This document shows, one piece after another, positions 27,408-35,903 of a stretch of DNA of 64,000 nucleotides. The DNA is from Falsirhodobacter halotolerans (lineage in GTDB: Bacteria > Pseudomonadota > Alphaproteobacteria > Rhodobacterales > Rhodobacteraceae). Numbering within the stretch: the stretch's first letter is position 1; the number at the start of each line of letters is the position of its first letter. The stretch covers positions 414,501 through 478,500 of the forward strand of contig NZ_JALJAZ010000001.1 of the NCBI RefSeq assembly GCF_022899245.1, given 5' to 3'. The notes under the pieces were generated by a model that ran no database searches, was not told where the DNA came from, and saw nothing but the letters and a program-made list of their open reading frames with translations. The translations under genes and the position numbers were made by a program.

Positions 27408-27437
27408 GGCGCGCCGAAGGGTTTCCTTCGGCGCGCC
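27408..27437 (+). promoter_or_regulatory. Stable hairpin between binding-protein and permease genes
   Basis: A perfect 13-bp stem GGCGCGCCGAAGG / CCTTCGGCGCGCC with a GTTT loop, not followed by a T run. Such structures after solute-binding-protein genes usually stabilise the 5' transcript or attenuate read-through so that the binding protein is made in excess. That role is inferred here. Confidence 0.75.
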
Positions 27438-27457
27438 CTTAACATTCCTGGGGTCCC

Positions 27458-28465
27458 ATGATCCGATTCTTCTTCGGCAAACTGGCCTATCTGATCCCGA
27501 CCTTCATCGGGATCACCGTGGTCGCCTTCGGTTTTGTCCGCCTGCTGCCGGGCGATCCGGTCCTGCTGATGGCGGGAGAGCGGGGGATCACCCCCGAACG
27601 CCACGCCCTGCTGTCGGCGCAACTTGGCTTCGACCGGCCGATCGTGATGCAGTATCTCGATTTCGTCGGCGGCCTGTTCCAGGGGGATTTCGGGACCTCG
27701 CTGGCCACCCGCCGCCCCGTTCTGGGCGAGTTTCTGACGCTGTTCCCCGCCACGGTGGAACTGGGGCTTTGCGCCATCCTTCTGGCCACGCTGATCGGGA
27801 TCCCGCTGGGCGTGTTCGCCGCGATCAAGCGTGGCAGCGCGTTCGACCAGATTTCCATGGGGGCGGCGCTTGTGGGCTATTCCATGCCGATCTTCTGGTG
27901 GGGGCTGCTGCTGATCATCCTGTTTTCGGGCATCCTTGGCTGGACGCCGGTGTCGGGACGGATCGATCTTTTGTATTTCTTCCCCAATGGCACGGGCTTC
28001 ATGCTGATCGACAGCCTGATGTCGGGGCAATCGGGCGCCTTCCGCTCGGCGCTGAGCCATCTGATCCTGCCGTCCATCGTGCTGGCGACGATCCCGATGG
28101 CCGTCATCGCGCGGCAGTCGCGGTCGGCCATGCTGGAGGTGCTGTCCGAGGATTACGTGCGCACCGCACGGGCCAAGGGCATGACGCCGTGGCGGGTCGT
28201 GGGCATTCACGCGCTGCGCAACGCGATGATCCCGGTCATCACCACGATCGGCCTGCAGATCGGCGTGCTGATGGCGGGCGCGATCCTGACCGAGACGATC
28301 TTTTCCTGGCCGGGCATCGGCAAGTGGATGATCGATTCCATTTCGCGGCGCGATTATCCGTCGGTGCAGGGGGGCCTCTTGCTGATCGCGGGGATCGTGA
28401 TGATCGTGAACCTGGTGGTCGATCTGCTGTATGGCATCATCAATCCGCGCATCCGGCATTCGTGA
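27458..28465 (+). CDS. Peptide ABC transporter permease (DppB-like)
   Basis: A 335-aa inner-membrane permease of the binding-protein-dependent transport family with six predicted transmembrane helices. It begins IRFFFGKLAYLIPTFIGITV, then VRLLPGDPV typical of DppB/OppB. The EAA loop that contacts the ATPases reads RTARAKGMTPWRVVGIHALRN. It follows the hairpin after the binding-protein gene and pairs with the next permease. Confidence 0.95.
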   Translation: MIRFFFGKLAYLIPTFIGITVVAFGFVRLLPGDPVLLMAGERGITPERHALLSAQLGFDRPIVMQYLDFVGGLFQGDFGTSLATRRPVLGEFLTLFPATVELGLCAILLATLIGIPLGVFAAIKRGSAFDQISMGAALVGYSMPIFWWGLLLIILFSGILGWTPVSGRIDLLYFFPNGTGFMLIDSLMSGQSGAFRSALSHLILPSIVLATIPMAVIARQSRSAMLEVLSEDYVRTARAKGMTPWRVVGIHALRNAMIPVITTIGLQIGVLMAGAILTETIFSWPGIGKWMIDSISRRDYPSVQGGLLLIAGIVMIVNLVVDLLYGIINPRIRHS

Positions 28466-28472
28466 GGCATCC

Positions 28473-29366
28473 ATGACCGATACAACCCATACCTCTTCGG
28501 AACGCGGACGCCTGCTGCGCGAATTCTGGTTCTATTTCTCGGAAAACCGTGGCGCGGTGATCGGGCTGGTGGTGTTCGCGCTGCTGGTTCTGGTGGCGAT
28601 TTTCGCCCCGCTGATCGCCCCGCACAATCCCATCCAGCAATACCGGCAGTTCCTTCTGGTCCCGCCCGCGTGGCAGGACGGGGGCACCGCGCAATTCCTT
28701 CTGGGCACCGACGCGGTGGGGCGGGACGTGCTGTCGCGCCTGATCTTCGGCGCGCGGCAATCGCTGGTCATCGGTCTGGTCGTCGTGGCCATCGCCGTCA
28801 TCGGCGGGATCGTCCTTGGCCTGCTGGCGGGCTTTTTCGGCGGCTGGATCGACACGGTGATCATGCGGGTGATGGACGTGATCCTGGCGTTCCCCTCGCT
28901 TTTGCTGGCGCTGGTGATGGTGGCGATCCTGGGGCCGGGCCTGATCAACGCGATGATCGCCATCGCCATCGTGCTGCAACCGCATTTCGCCCGCCTGACC
29001 CGGGCGGCGGTGATGGCGGAAAAGAACAAGGAATACGTCATGGCGGCCCGCGTGTCGGGCGCGGGGCGGCTGCGGCTGATGGTCAAGACCATCCTTCCCA
29101 ACTGCATGGCCCCGCTGATCGTGCAGGGAACGCTGTCGTTCTCGACCGCGATCCTTGACGCCGCGGCGCTTGGTTTTCTTGGCATGGGCGCGCAACCGCC
29201 GCTTCCCGAATGGGGCACCATGCTGGCCGAGGCGCGGGAGTTCATCCTGCGCGCCTGGTGGGTCGTGACCTTCCCCGGCCTTGCCATCCTGATCACGGTT
29301 CTGGCGATCAACCTCGTGGGCGACGGCCTGCGCGACGCGCTCGACCCGAAACTGAAGCGGAGCTGA
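28473..29366 (+). CDS. Peptide ABC transporter permease (DppC-like)
   Basis: A 297-aa permease with the DppC/OppC layout: a soluble N-terminus, one helix (GLVVFALLVLVAIFAPLIAP), the LGTDAVGRDVLSRLIFGARQ motif and a five-helix core with EAA loop YVMAARVSGAGRLRLM. The ATG after GTGAGGCATCC is preferred over one 42 bases upstream that falls inside the preceding gene. It forms the transmembrane pore with the DppB-like protein. Confidence 0.95.
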   Translation: MTDTTHTSSERGRLLREFWFYFSENRGAVIGLVVFALLVLVAIFAPLIAPHNPIQQYRQFLLVPPAWQDGGTAQFLLGTDAVGRDVLSRLIFGARQSLVIGLVVVAIAVIGGIVLGLLAGFFGGWIDTVIMRVMDVILAFPSLLLALVMVAILGPGLINAMIAIAIVLQPHFARLTRAAVMAEKNKEYVMAARVSGAGRLRLMVKTILPNCMAPLIVQGTLSFSTAILDAAALGFLGMGAQPPLPEWGTMLAEAREFILRAWWVVTFPGLAILITVLAINLVGDGLRDALDPKLKRS

Positions 29367-29367
29367 C

Positions 29368-30219
29368 ATGGCCCTTCTGGAAATCCGTAACCTCAACGTC
29401 AGCTTTGCCACCTCCACCGGCGCGTTTCACGCGGTGAAGGGGCTGGATCTGACGGTGCATGAACGCGAAGTGCTGTCCATCGTCGGGGAATCCGGCTCGG
29501 GCAAATCGGTGTCGATGCTGGCGGCGATGGGGCTTCTGCCCAAGACCGCCACCGTCACCGCCGACGTGATGACCTTTGACGGGCGCGATCTCTTGTCCAT
29601 GTCGGACAAGGACCGCCGCGCGATCATCGGGCGGGAGATCTCGATGATCTTTCAGGAGCCGATCGCCTCGCTCAACCCCTGTTTCACCGTGGGGTATCAG
29701 ATCGAGGAGGTGCTGCGCGCCCATCTGGGTCTGGGCCGGGCCGAGCGGCGCGCCCGCGCGATCGAGCTGTTCACCGCCGTGGGCATCCCCGACCCGGAGG
29801 CCAAGCTGTCGGCCTATCCCCACCAGATGTCGGGCGGGCAGTGTCAGCGGGTGATGATCGCCATTGCCATCGCCTGCAAACCCAAGCTGCTGATCGCGGA
29901 CGAGCCGACCACCGCGCTGGACGTGACGATCCAGAAGCAGATCCTCGATCTGCTGATGGCGTTGCAGGAGGAGACGGGGATGGGCATGATCATGATCACC
30001 CATGACATGGGCGTGGTGGCCGAAACCGCCGACCGCGTCATCGTCAAATACAAGGGCCGCAAGATGGAGGAGGCCGACGTGCTGACCCTGTTCGAGGCGC
30101 CCGCCCACCCCTATACCAAGGCGCTGCTGTCGGCCCTGCCGGAACATGCGACGGGCGACCGTCTGTCCACCGTGTCCGATTTCATCGACCCCGCCACCCT
30201 GCAGGAGGACGCGCGATGA
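29368..30219 (+). CDS. Peptide ABC transporter ATPase (DppD-like, short C-terminus)
   Basis: A 283-aa ABC ATPase. Walker [12 protein letters not shown]-loop [14 protein letters not shown], signature [16 protein letters not shown], Walker [13 protein letters not shown] and H-loop MITHDMG are intact. It stops soon after the nucleotide-binding domain and lacks most of the roughly 40-residue Cys-containing oligopeptide-transporter extension usual in DppD/OppD. It overlaps the next ATPase by ATGA. The two presumably form a heterodimer. Confidence 0.93.
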   Translation: MALLEIRNLNVSFATSTGAFHAVKGLDLTVHEREVLSIVGESGSGKSVSMLAAMGLLPKTATVTADVMTFDGRDLLSMSDKDRRAIIGREISMIFQEPIASLNPCFTVGYQIEEVLRAHLGLGRAERRARAIELFTAVGIPDPEAKLSAYPHQMSGGQCQRVMIAIAIACKPKLLIADEPTTALDVTIQKQILDLLMALQEETGMGMIMITHDMGVVAETADRVIVKYKGRKMEEADVLTLFEAPAHPYTKALLSALPEHATGDRLSTVSDFIDPATLQEDAR

Positions 30220-31055
30220 CGGTCGTTCTGGAAGCCCGCAACATCGTGCGGGATTACGCGACCTCGGGCGGGATGTTCCGCCCGGCGGGCACGGTGCGGG
30301 CGCTCAAGGGCATCTCGTTTTCCGTGGAGCAGGGCAAGACGCTGGCCATCGTCGGGGAATCGGGGTGCGGCAAGTCCACGCTCGCCCGGATCCTGACGCT
30401 GATCGACCCTGCGACCGAGGGGCAGCTTCTGATCGACGGGCAGGCGGTGGACATTCGCCACATGACCCCCGACCTGCGCCGCAAGGTGCAGATCGTGTTC
30501 CAGAACCCTTACGGCAGCCTGAACCCCCGCCAGAAGGTGGGCGACATGCTGATGGAACCGCTGATCCTGAACACCAAGGACAGCGCGGCCACGCGGCGGG
30601 ACAAGGCGATGGCGATGCTGACTAAGGTCGGCCTGCTGCCCGAGCACTTCAACCGCTATCCGCACATGTTCTCGGGCGGGCAGCGGCAGCGGCTCGCGAT
30701 CGCCCGCGCGCTGATGGTGAACCCGCGGCTTCTGGTTCTGGACGAACCCGTATCGGCGCTGGATCTGTCGGTGCAGGCGCAGGTGCTGAACCTGCTGGCG
30801 GACCTTCAGGACGAATTCGACCTGACCTATGTCTTCATCAGCCACGATCTGTCGGTCGTACGCTACATCGCGGACGAGGTGATGGTGATGTACAAGGGCG
30901 AGGTCGTGGAGCATGGAACCCGCGACGCGGTGTTCGATGCGCCGCAGCATGACTACACCCGCAAGCTGTTCACGGCGACGCCCGTTACCGATCTGGACGC
31001 GATCCGCGCCCGCATCGCTCGGCGCCGGACCGCAGGTATCGGCGTCGGGGTCTGA
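30216..31055 (+). CDS. Peptide ABC transporter ATPase (DppF-like, short C-terminus)
   Basis: A 279-aa ABC ATPase with Walker A GESGCGKST, Q-loop IVFQNPYGSLNPRQKVGDML, signature FSGGQRQRLAIARAL, Walker B LLVLDEPVSALD and H-loop FISHDLS. QNPYGSLNPR is the DppF/OppF Q-loop pattern. As in its partner, the C-terminal Cys-rich extension of classical DppF is absent; the protein ends ARIARRRTAGIGVGV. Last gene of the operon, followed by a GC-rich hairpin. Confidence 0.93.
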   Translation: MTVVLEARNIVRDYATSGGMFRPAGTVRALKGISFSVEQGKTLAIVGESGCGKSTLARILTLIDPATEGQLLIDGQAVDIRHMTPDLRRKVQIVFQNPYGSLNPRQKVGDMLMEPLILNTKDSAATRRDKAMAMLTKVGLLPEHFNRYPHMFSGGQRQRLAIARALMVNPRLLVLDEPVSALDLSVQAQVLNLLADLQDEFDLTYVFISHDLSVVRYIADEVMVMYKGEVVEHGTRDAVFDAPQHDYTRKLFTATPVTDLDAIRARIARRRTAGIGVGV

Positions 31056-31065
31056 CGTCCAGCCT

Positions 31066-31100
31066 CACGGCCGGGGCGGGTTGTGCCGACCCCGGCCGTG
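31066..31100 (+). terminator. GC-rich hairpin ending the peptide transporter operon
   Basis: A perfect 11-bp stem CACGGCCGGGG / CCCCGGCCGTG with a 13-base loop, 11 bases after the last ATPase stop. No T run follows, so termination may need Rho, or the structure may protect the 3' end. Confidence 0.55.
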
Positions 31101-31136
31101 GGATAGGTCAGGGGTTCCAACCCTGCCGAGGACCCC

Positions 31137-32315
31137 ATGCCCCACGCAAACCTGCGTGCGATGACGGTGTTCGGGACGCTGGCGGTGACATTGTTCTCGC
31201 TCGGCGCCTCGGTCCCGACACCGCTTTACCCCCTGTTCCAGGCCAGCTACGGGCTGGCCGCCTTCGACCTGACGCTGATCTTCGGCATCTATGTCGTCTT
31301 TCTTCTGGCCGCGCTGCTGTGTGGCGGGCGGCTGTCGGACCATCTGGGGCGCAAGCCGGTCATCGCGATGGCGCTGGTTCTGAACCTCTTGGCCATCGCG
31401 CAGTTCACCTTTGCCGACGGGCTGACGGCCCTGTTGATCGCGCGCGCGGTGCAGGGCGTGGCGATGGGGCTGGCACTGCCGACGCTGGGGGCCGCCATCG
31501 TGGACGGCGATCATGAGCGGGGGCCGGTCCTGAATTCCATCGCGCCGTTCATCGGCATGTCGGTGGGGGCGCTGGGATCGGGTGTGCTGGCCACTTATGC
31601 CCCCTGGCCGATGATCATGCCGTTTCTGGTGATGGGGGCCTGGACGCTGGTCCAACTGATCTCCCTTCCCAAAATGCCGGAGACGGTGCCGCCGAAACCG
31701 GGGGCGATCGCCTCGCTTATCCCGCGGCTGGGTTTGCCGGTCGCGGCACGGACGACGTTTTCGCTGGTGGTGCCGCCGGTTCTGGCCGGTTGGGCCTTGG
31801 GCGGGCTGTTCATGTCGCTGATGCCGTCGATCCTGCAATCGGCGGTGCGGGCGGACCCCAAGCTGATCTCGGGGGCCACGGTGTTCCTGCTGATGGGCGG
31901 GGCGCTGATCGCCGTGCTGTGGGGGCGCAAGCGGGATGCGGGGCGGATGCTGCGCTTTGGCTGCCTGACGCAGGTCATCGGGGTGCCGATGGTGATTCTG
32001 GGGGTGGAGACGGGGAACATCGCCATCCTGCTTTCGGGAACGGTCATTGCCGGACCGGGGCAGGGGCTGATGTTCTCCTCCGCGATGCGCCTGCTGTTGC
32101 CGCTGGCCCTGGGGCATGAACGGGCGGGGATGATCGCGCTGTTCCTGGCCCTCAGCTATGTCACGATGGCGGTGCCGGCGGTTCTGGCCGGGATGGCGGT
32201 GGGGACCTTCGGCCTGTTGCAGGTGGCGCTGGTTTACGGCGCGGCGATCGTGGCGGTGCAGGGCGTGTCGCTGGCCCGCCTGCTGCGCGACGCCCGCGCG
32301 CCCGCGCCCTGTTGA
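31137..32315 (+). CDS. MFS transporter
   Basis: A 392-aa major facilitator superfamily permease with 12 hydrophobic segments. The loop 2-3 signature is [17 protein letters not shown], and [20 protein letters not shown] in helix 4 resembles drug/proton antiporter motifs. Probably an exporter; the substrate is unknown. GAGG precedes the ATG. Its stop codon is embedded in the -35 element of the rpsD promoter. Confidence 0.88.
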   Translation: MPHANLRAMTVFGTLAVTLFSLGASVPTPLYPLFQASYGLAAFDLTLIFGIYVVFLLAALLCGGRLSDHLGRKPVIAMALVLNLLAIAQFTFADGLTALLIARAVQGVAMGLALPTLGAAIVDGDHERGPVLNSIAPFIGMSVGALGSGVLATYAPWPMIMPFLVMGAWTLVQLISLPKMPETVPPKPGAIASLIPRLGLPVAARTTFSLVVPPVLAGWALGGLFMSLMPSILQSAVRADPKLISGATVFLLMGGALIAVLWGRKRDAGRMLRFGCLTQVIGVPMVILGVETGNIAILLSGTVIAGPGQGLMFSSAMRLLLPLALGHERAGMIALFLALSYVTMAVPAVLAGMAVGTFGLLQVALVYGAAIVAVQGVSLARLLRDARAPAPC

Positions 32316-32339
32316 CACCCCGGGCGCGGCCTGTATAAG
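32312..32339 (+). promoter_or_regulatory. Strong sigma-70-type promoter of rpsD
   Basis: Consensus TTGACA, a 16-base spacer, then TATAAG. The -35 box overlaps the stop codon of the preceding MFS gene. Transcription would start near 32346 and give an rpsD leader of about 100 bases. Confidence 0.75.
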
Positions 32340-32364
32340 CGCGCGATCATTTGGTGTTGGTGGA

Positions 32365-32399
32365 CCCCGCAAGGGGAAACCTGTCGCCCGCCCGGACAG
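32365..32399 (+). promoter_or_regulatory. Structured rpsD mRNA leader
   Basis: Two adjacent hairpins in the predicted untranslated leader: CCCC-GCAA-GGGG, closed by a GNRA tetraloop, and CTGTC / GACAG with a 9-base loop. S4 is a translational autoregulator in other bacteria, so this could be its target; no match to a named leader family can be claimed from sight. Confidence 0.45.
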
Positions 32400-32445
32400 C
32401 ATCCGGAACGGAAAGGACAACGCCCTTATTCAAAGGAGATCAGCG

Positions 32446-33066
32446 GTGACCAAACGCACCTCTGCCAAATACAAGATCGACCGCCGCATGGGCGAAAACA
32501 TCTGGGGCCGTCCGAAGTCCCCGGTGAACAAGCGTGAATACGGCCCCGGCCAGCACGGCCAGCGCCGCAAGAACAAACTGTCGGACTTCGGCACGCAGCT
32601 GCGCGCGAAGCAGAAGCTCAAAGGCTATTACGGCGATCTGACGGAAAAGCAGTTCCGCCGCATCTTCGCCGAGGCCGAGCGTCTGAAGGGCGACACCTCC
32701 GAAATGCTGATCGGCCTGCTGGAGCGTCGTCTGGACGCCGTGGTCTATCGCGCGAAATTCGTCCCGACCGTCTTTGCCGCACGTCAGTTCGTGAACCACG
32801 GCCACGTGCTGGTCAACGGCAAGCGCGTGAACATCGGCTCCTACCGCCTGCGCGAAGGCGATGTGGTGGAGGTCAAGCAGTCCTCCAAGCAGCTCGCCAT
32901 CGTTCTGGAAGCCGTGGCGCTGGCCGAACGTGACGTGCCCGATTATGTCGAGGTGGATCATTCGAAGATGACCGCGACGCTGACCCGCACGCCGGGCCTG
33001 TCGGACGTGCCCTATCCCGTCGTGATGGAGCCGAACCTGGTCGTCGAATTCTACGCGCAGAACTGA
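32446..33066 (+). CDS. rpsD: 30S ribosomal protein S4
   Basis: Primary 16S rRNA-binding protein that starts assembly of the 30S body. It has 206 aa, starting with GTG behind a near-perfect AAAGGAGA ribosome site. Landmarks: [30 protein letters not shown]-like [28 protein letters not shown] and the S4 RNA-binding domain [20 protein letters not shown] with [15 protein letters not shown]. It is monocistronic in this locus, with its own promoter, leader and terminator. Confidence 0.98.
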   Translation: MTKRTSAKYKIDRRMGENIWGRPKSPVNKREYGPGQHGQRRKNKLSDFGTQLRAKQKLKGYYGDLTEKQFRRIFAEAERLKGDTSEMLIGLLERRLDAVVYRAKFVPTVFAARQFVNHGHVLVNGKRVNIGSYRLREGDVVEVKQSSKQLAIVLEAVALAERDVPDYVEVDHSKMTATLTRTPGLSDVPYPVVMEPNLVVEFYAQN

Positions 33067-33086
33067 TCCCTTCGGGGTGTTCTGCG

Positions 33087-33120
33087 AAAGGCCGCTGCGG
33101 GAAACCGTGGCGGCCTTTTT
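33087..33120 (+). terminator. Rho-independent terminator of rpsD
   Basis: Stem GGCCGC / GCGGCC, extended by flanking A/T pairs (AAA...TTT), with a 14-base loop and followed by a run of five T, 20 bases after the rpsD stop. Confidence 0.85.
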
Positions 33121-33205
33121 CGTTCCGGCCGGTGCGCGCGACGTTTCTTCTGGCATGGCCGGGCACGCGACGTTAGAACCCGAAGGGCCAGAGGACCCGA
33201 GGATC

Positions 33206-34291
33206 ATGACGAACGCCATTGCCCCCCAACCCGGAATACTCGACATCGCTTTGTATGAGGGCGGGAAAAGCCATGTGGCGGGGGTGTCGAACATCCTGAA
33301 GCTGTCCTCGAACGAAAATCCCGCCGGCCCGTCGGAAAAGGCCAAGGAGGCGTTCGCCCGCTCGGCCCACACGCTCCACCGCTATCCCGGCACCGATCAC
33401 GCAAGCCTGCGCCAGGCGATCGCCGACGTGCACGGGCTGGATGCCGCGCGGATCATCTGCGGCGTCGGTTCGGATGAGATCATCACCTTTCTCTGCCAGG
33501 CCTATGCGGGCCCGGGGGACGAGGTTCTGTTCACCGAACACGGGTTCCTGATGTATCGCATCTCGGCCCTGGCGGTCGGTGCCACGCCGGTGGAGGCGCC
33601 CGAGCGCGAGCGGATGACGGATGTGGACGCGATCCTTGCGGCCTGCACCGAACAGACCAAGCTGGTTTTCATCGCCAACCCGAACAACCCGACCGGCACG
33701 ATGATTTCCGCGTCCGAAATGGCGCGGCTGGCGGCAAACATTCCGCCGCAGGCGATTCTGGTGATCGACGGGGCTTATGCCGAATATGTGCAAGGCTACG
33801 ACGCCGGGGCCAATCTGTCGGAAGCACGGGAAAACGTGGTGATGACGCGCACCTTCTCCAAGATCTATGGTCTGGGTGGGCTGCGGATCGGCTGGGGTTA
33901 CGGCCCCAAGGCGATCATCGACGTGCTGAATCGCATCCGCGGGCCGTTCAACCTGTCCACCACGCAGCAGGAGGTGGCGGAGGCCGCCGTGCGCGATCAG
34001 GACTGGGTGCAGCGGTGCCGGGCCGAAAACGCCCGCTGGCGCGTCTGGCTGGCCGAGGCGTTGGCCGAGATCGGGGTTCCTTCGGACACGTCGATGGCGA
34101 ATTTCATCCTGGCCCGTTTCGCCGACGCGGCCGAGGCCGAGGCCTGTGACGAGTTTCTGCAAAGTCAGGGGCTGATCGTGCGGCGGGTCTCCAGCTATAA
34201 GCTGCCCCACTGCCTGCGGATCACCGTGGGGGATGAGGCGTCCTGCCGCCGGGTCGCCCATGCCGTCGCGCAGTTCAAGGGCCTGCGCTGA
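33206..34291 (+). CDS. hisC: Histidinol-phosphate aminotransferase HisC
   Basis: PLP-dependent class I/II aminotransferase for imidazole-acetol phosphate; HisC of this group often also aminates aromatic keto acids. It has 361 aa. Motifs: [27 protein letters not shown], the Asp/Tyr pair [10 protein letters not shown], the Schiff-base lysine in [19 protein letters not shown], and CLRITVG at the end. An upstream extension is rejected because family alignment begins at this ATG. Coupling by TGATG to a prephenate dehydrogenase suggests a shared role in tyrosine/phenylalanine synthesis. Confidence 0.95.
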   Translation: MTNAIAPQPGILDIALYEGGKSHVAGVSNILKLSSNENPAGPSEKAKEAFARSAHTLHRYPGTDHASLRQAIADVHGLDAARIICGVGSDEIITFLCQAYAGPGDEVLFTEHGFLMYRISALAVGATPVEAPERERMTDVDAILAACTEQTKLVFIANPNNPTGTMISASEMARLAANIPPQAILVIDGAYAEYVQGYDAGANLSEARENVVMTRTFSKIYGLGGLRIGWGYGPKAIIDVLNRIRGPFNLSTTQQEVAEAAVRDQDWVQRCRAENARWRVWLAEALAEIGVPSDTSMANFILARFADAAEAEACDEFLQSQGLIVRRVSSYKLPHCLRITVGDEASCRRVAHAVAQFKGLR

Positions 34292-35196
34292 TGATCTATG
34301 ACCGCGTGGCGCTGATCGGGCTGGGGCTGATCGCGTCGTCCATGGGCCATGCGATCAAGGCGGCGGGGCTGGCGAACGCGGTCGGTTTCGACACGGACGC
34401 ATCCGTGCGGCAGGTCGCGCGGGACGTGGGGTTCTGCACCGTGGTGGACAGCTTGGCCGAAGCGGTGGCCGGGGCCGATCTGGTCGTGCTGGCCGTGCCG
34501 GTGGGCGCGATGGGGGATGTGGCCGCCGCCATGGCCCCGCATCTGAAGCCGGGGGCGACGGTCACGGATGTGGGGTCGGTCAAGCAGGCGGTGATCGCCG
34601 CCGTGGCCCCGCATATCCCGACCGGCGTGCATTTCGTGCCGGGTCATCCGCTGGCCGGCACCGAATATTCCGGGCCCCGCGCCGGGTTCGCCACCCTGTT
34701 TCAGGATCGCTGGTGCCTGCTGATCGACGACGGCGCGGATGCTGACGCCCTGAGCCGCCTTCGGACCTTCTGGGAGGGGATGGGCGCGAATGTGGATGTG
34801 ATGGACGCGGCGCATCATGATGTCGTCATGGCCGTCGTGTCGCACACGCCGCACCTCATCGCCTATACCATGGTGGGGGTGGCCGAGCATGTCCGCCGCG
34901 TGTCCGACAGCGAGATCGTGAAGTATTCCGCCTCGGGTTTTCGCGATTTCACGCGCATCGCCTCAAGCGATCCGACGATGTGGCGCGACATCTTCCTGAC
35001 GAACAAGGACGCGGTTCTGGATATCCTGGGCCGCTTTTCCGAGGAGTTGTTCGCCCTGCAGCGTGCGATCCGCATCGGCGACGGGAATCATCTGCACGAC
35101 TATTTCACCCGCACCCGCGCGATCCGGCGCGGCATCGTGGAGGCGCGGCAGGACACCGCCGCGCCGAACTTCGGCCGGGGCGGGGAGCGGGGGTGA
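34291..35196 (+). CDS. Prephenate/arogenate dehydrogenase
   Basis: A 301-aa NAD(P)-dependent dehydrogenase making 4-hydroxyphenylpyruvate or tyrosine. A Rossmann motif (VALIGLGLIASSMGHAIK) is at the N-terminus, and PGHPLAGTEYSGP with the catalytic His and VSHTPHLIAYTM are family signatures. There is no chorismate mutase or ACT domain. It overlaps hisC by one base (TGATG) and the extensin-like gene by four (GTGA). Whether it prefers prephenate or arogenate cannot be told. Confidence 0.93.
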   Translation: MIYDRVALIGLGLIASSMGHAIKAAGLANAVGFDTDASVRQVARDVGFCTVVDSLAEAVAGADLVVLAVPVGAMGDVAAAMAPHLKPGATVTDVGSVKQAVIAAVAPHIPTGVHFVPGHPLAGTEYSGPRAGFATLFQDRWCLLIDDGADADALSRLRTFWEGMGANVDVMDAAHHDVVMAVVSHTPHLIAYTMVGVAEHVRRVSDSEIVKYSASGFRDFTRIASSDPTMWRDIFLTNKDAVLDILGRFSEELFALQRAIRIGDGNHLHDYFTRTRAIRRGIVEARQDTAAPNFGRGGERG

Positions 35197-35903
35197 GGGG
35201 CGCGTGGATCGCGGCGCTGGTGCTGGCAGCGACCCCGGTGGCCGCCGCGCCTGACGCCTCGATCCGGCCCGAACACCGCCCGGCCCATGCCGAGGGGGCG
35301 GAGGGTCCAGCCGCGACCTCGCCCCTCCCGCGCGCCCGACCGGTCCGGCCGGCCGCCGCGCCGGGCACAGTGCCCCAGCCCCCCGCACCGGGCCTGTTAT
35401 GCGGCATTCCCGGCCTGAAGGGGGAACGCCGCGCGCCGATTGCCGCGCAGGTCAACGGCTGCGGCATCGCGAATCCCGTGCGGCTGACCGAGGTGTCGGG
35501 CGTGCGCCTGTCGGAGCCTGCGGATGTGGACTGCTCCATCGCCGTGGCCTTGGACACGTGGGTGCGGACGGTGCTGCAACCCGGCTTCGACAACCGGGTG
35601 CGGCAGTTGGACGTGGCGGGGGCCTATGTCTGCCGCGGGCGCAACCGCGTGGCGGGGGCCAAGATCAGCGAGCATGGGCGCGGGCGGGCCATCGACATCC
35701 GCAGTCTGGTGATGACCGATGGCAGCCGCGTGTCGGTGGCGCGGGACTGGAACCGGGGGGATGCGGGGCGGCGGATGGTGGAGGCCTATACGCGCGGTTG
35801 CGGCATCTTCGGCACCACGCTCGGTCCGGGCTCCGACGGGTATCACGAGGATCACATGCATTTCGATGTGCCCCTGACCCGACGAAGCCCGTATTGCCGT
35901 TAG
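35193..35903 (+). CDS. Extensin-like C-terminal domain protein
   Basis: A 236-aa exported protein: signal peptide (ALVLAATPVAAA), a Pro/Ala-rich linker to about residue 65, then an extensin-like C-terminal domain with conserved cysteines and AKISEHGRGRAIDIRS and YHEDHMHFDVPL, which contain His/Asp clusters like those of zinc peptidoglycan peptidases. It begins with GTG inside the preceding stop. Cell-wall hydrolysis is plausible by fold. It shares a TTAG stop tetranucleotide with the convergent MotB-like gene. Confidence 0.88.
   Translation: MRGAWIAALVLAATPVAAAPDASIRPEHRPAHAEGAEGPAATSPLPRARPVRPAAAPGTVPQPPAPGLLCGIPGLKGERRAPIAAQVNGCGIANPVRLTEVSGVRLSEPADVDCSIAVALDTWVRTVLQPGFDNRVRQLDVAGAYVCRGRNRVAGAKISEHGRGRAIDIRSLVMTDGSRVSVARDWNRGDAGRRMVEAYTRGCGIFGTTLGPGSDGYHEDHMHFDVPLTRRSPYCR

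Noticed and set aside
32340-32445. tRNA or small RNA gene before rpsD
   Set aside because: No cloverleaf or acceptor pairing; it is better read as an mRNA leader.
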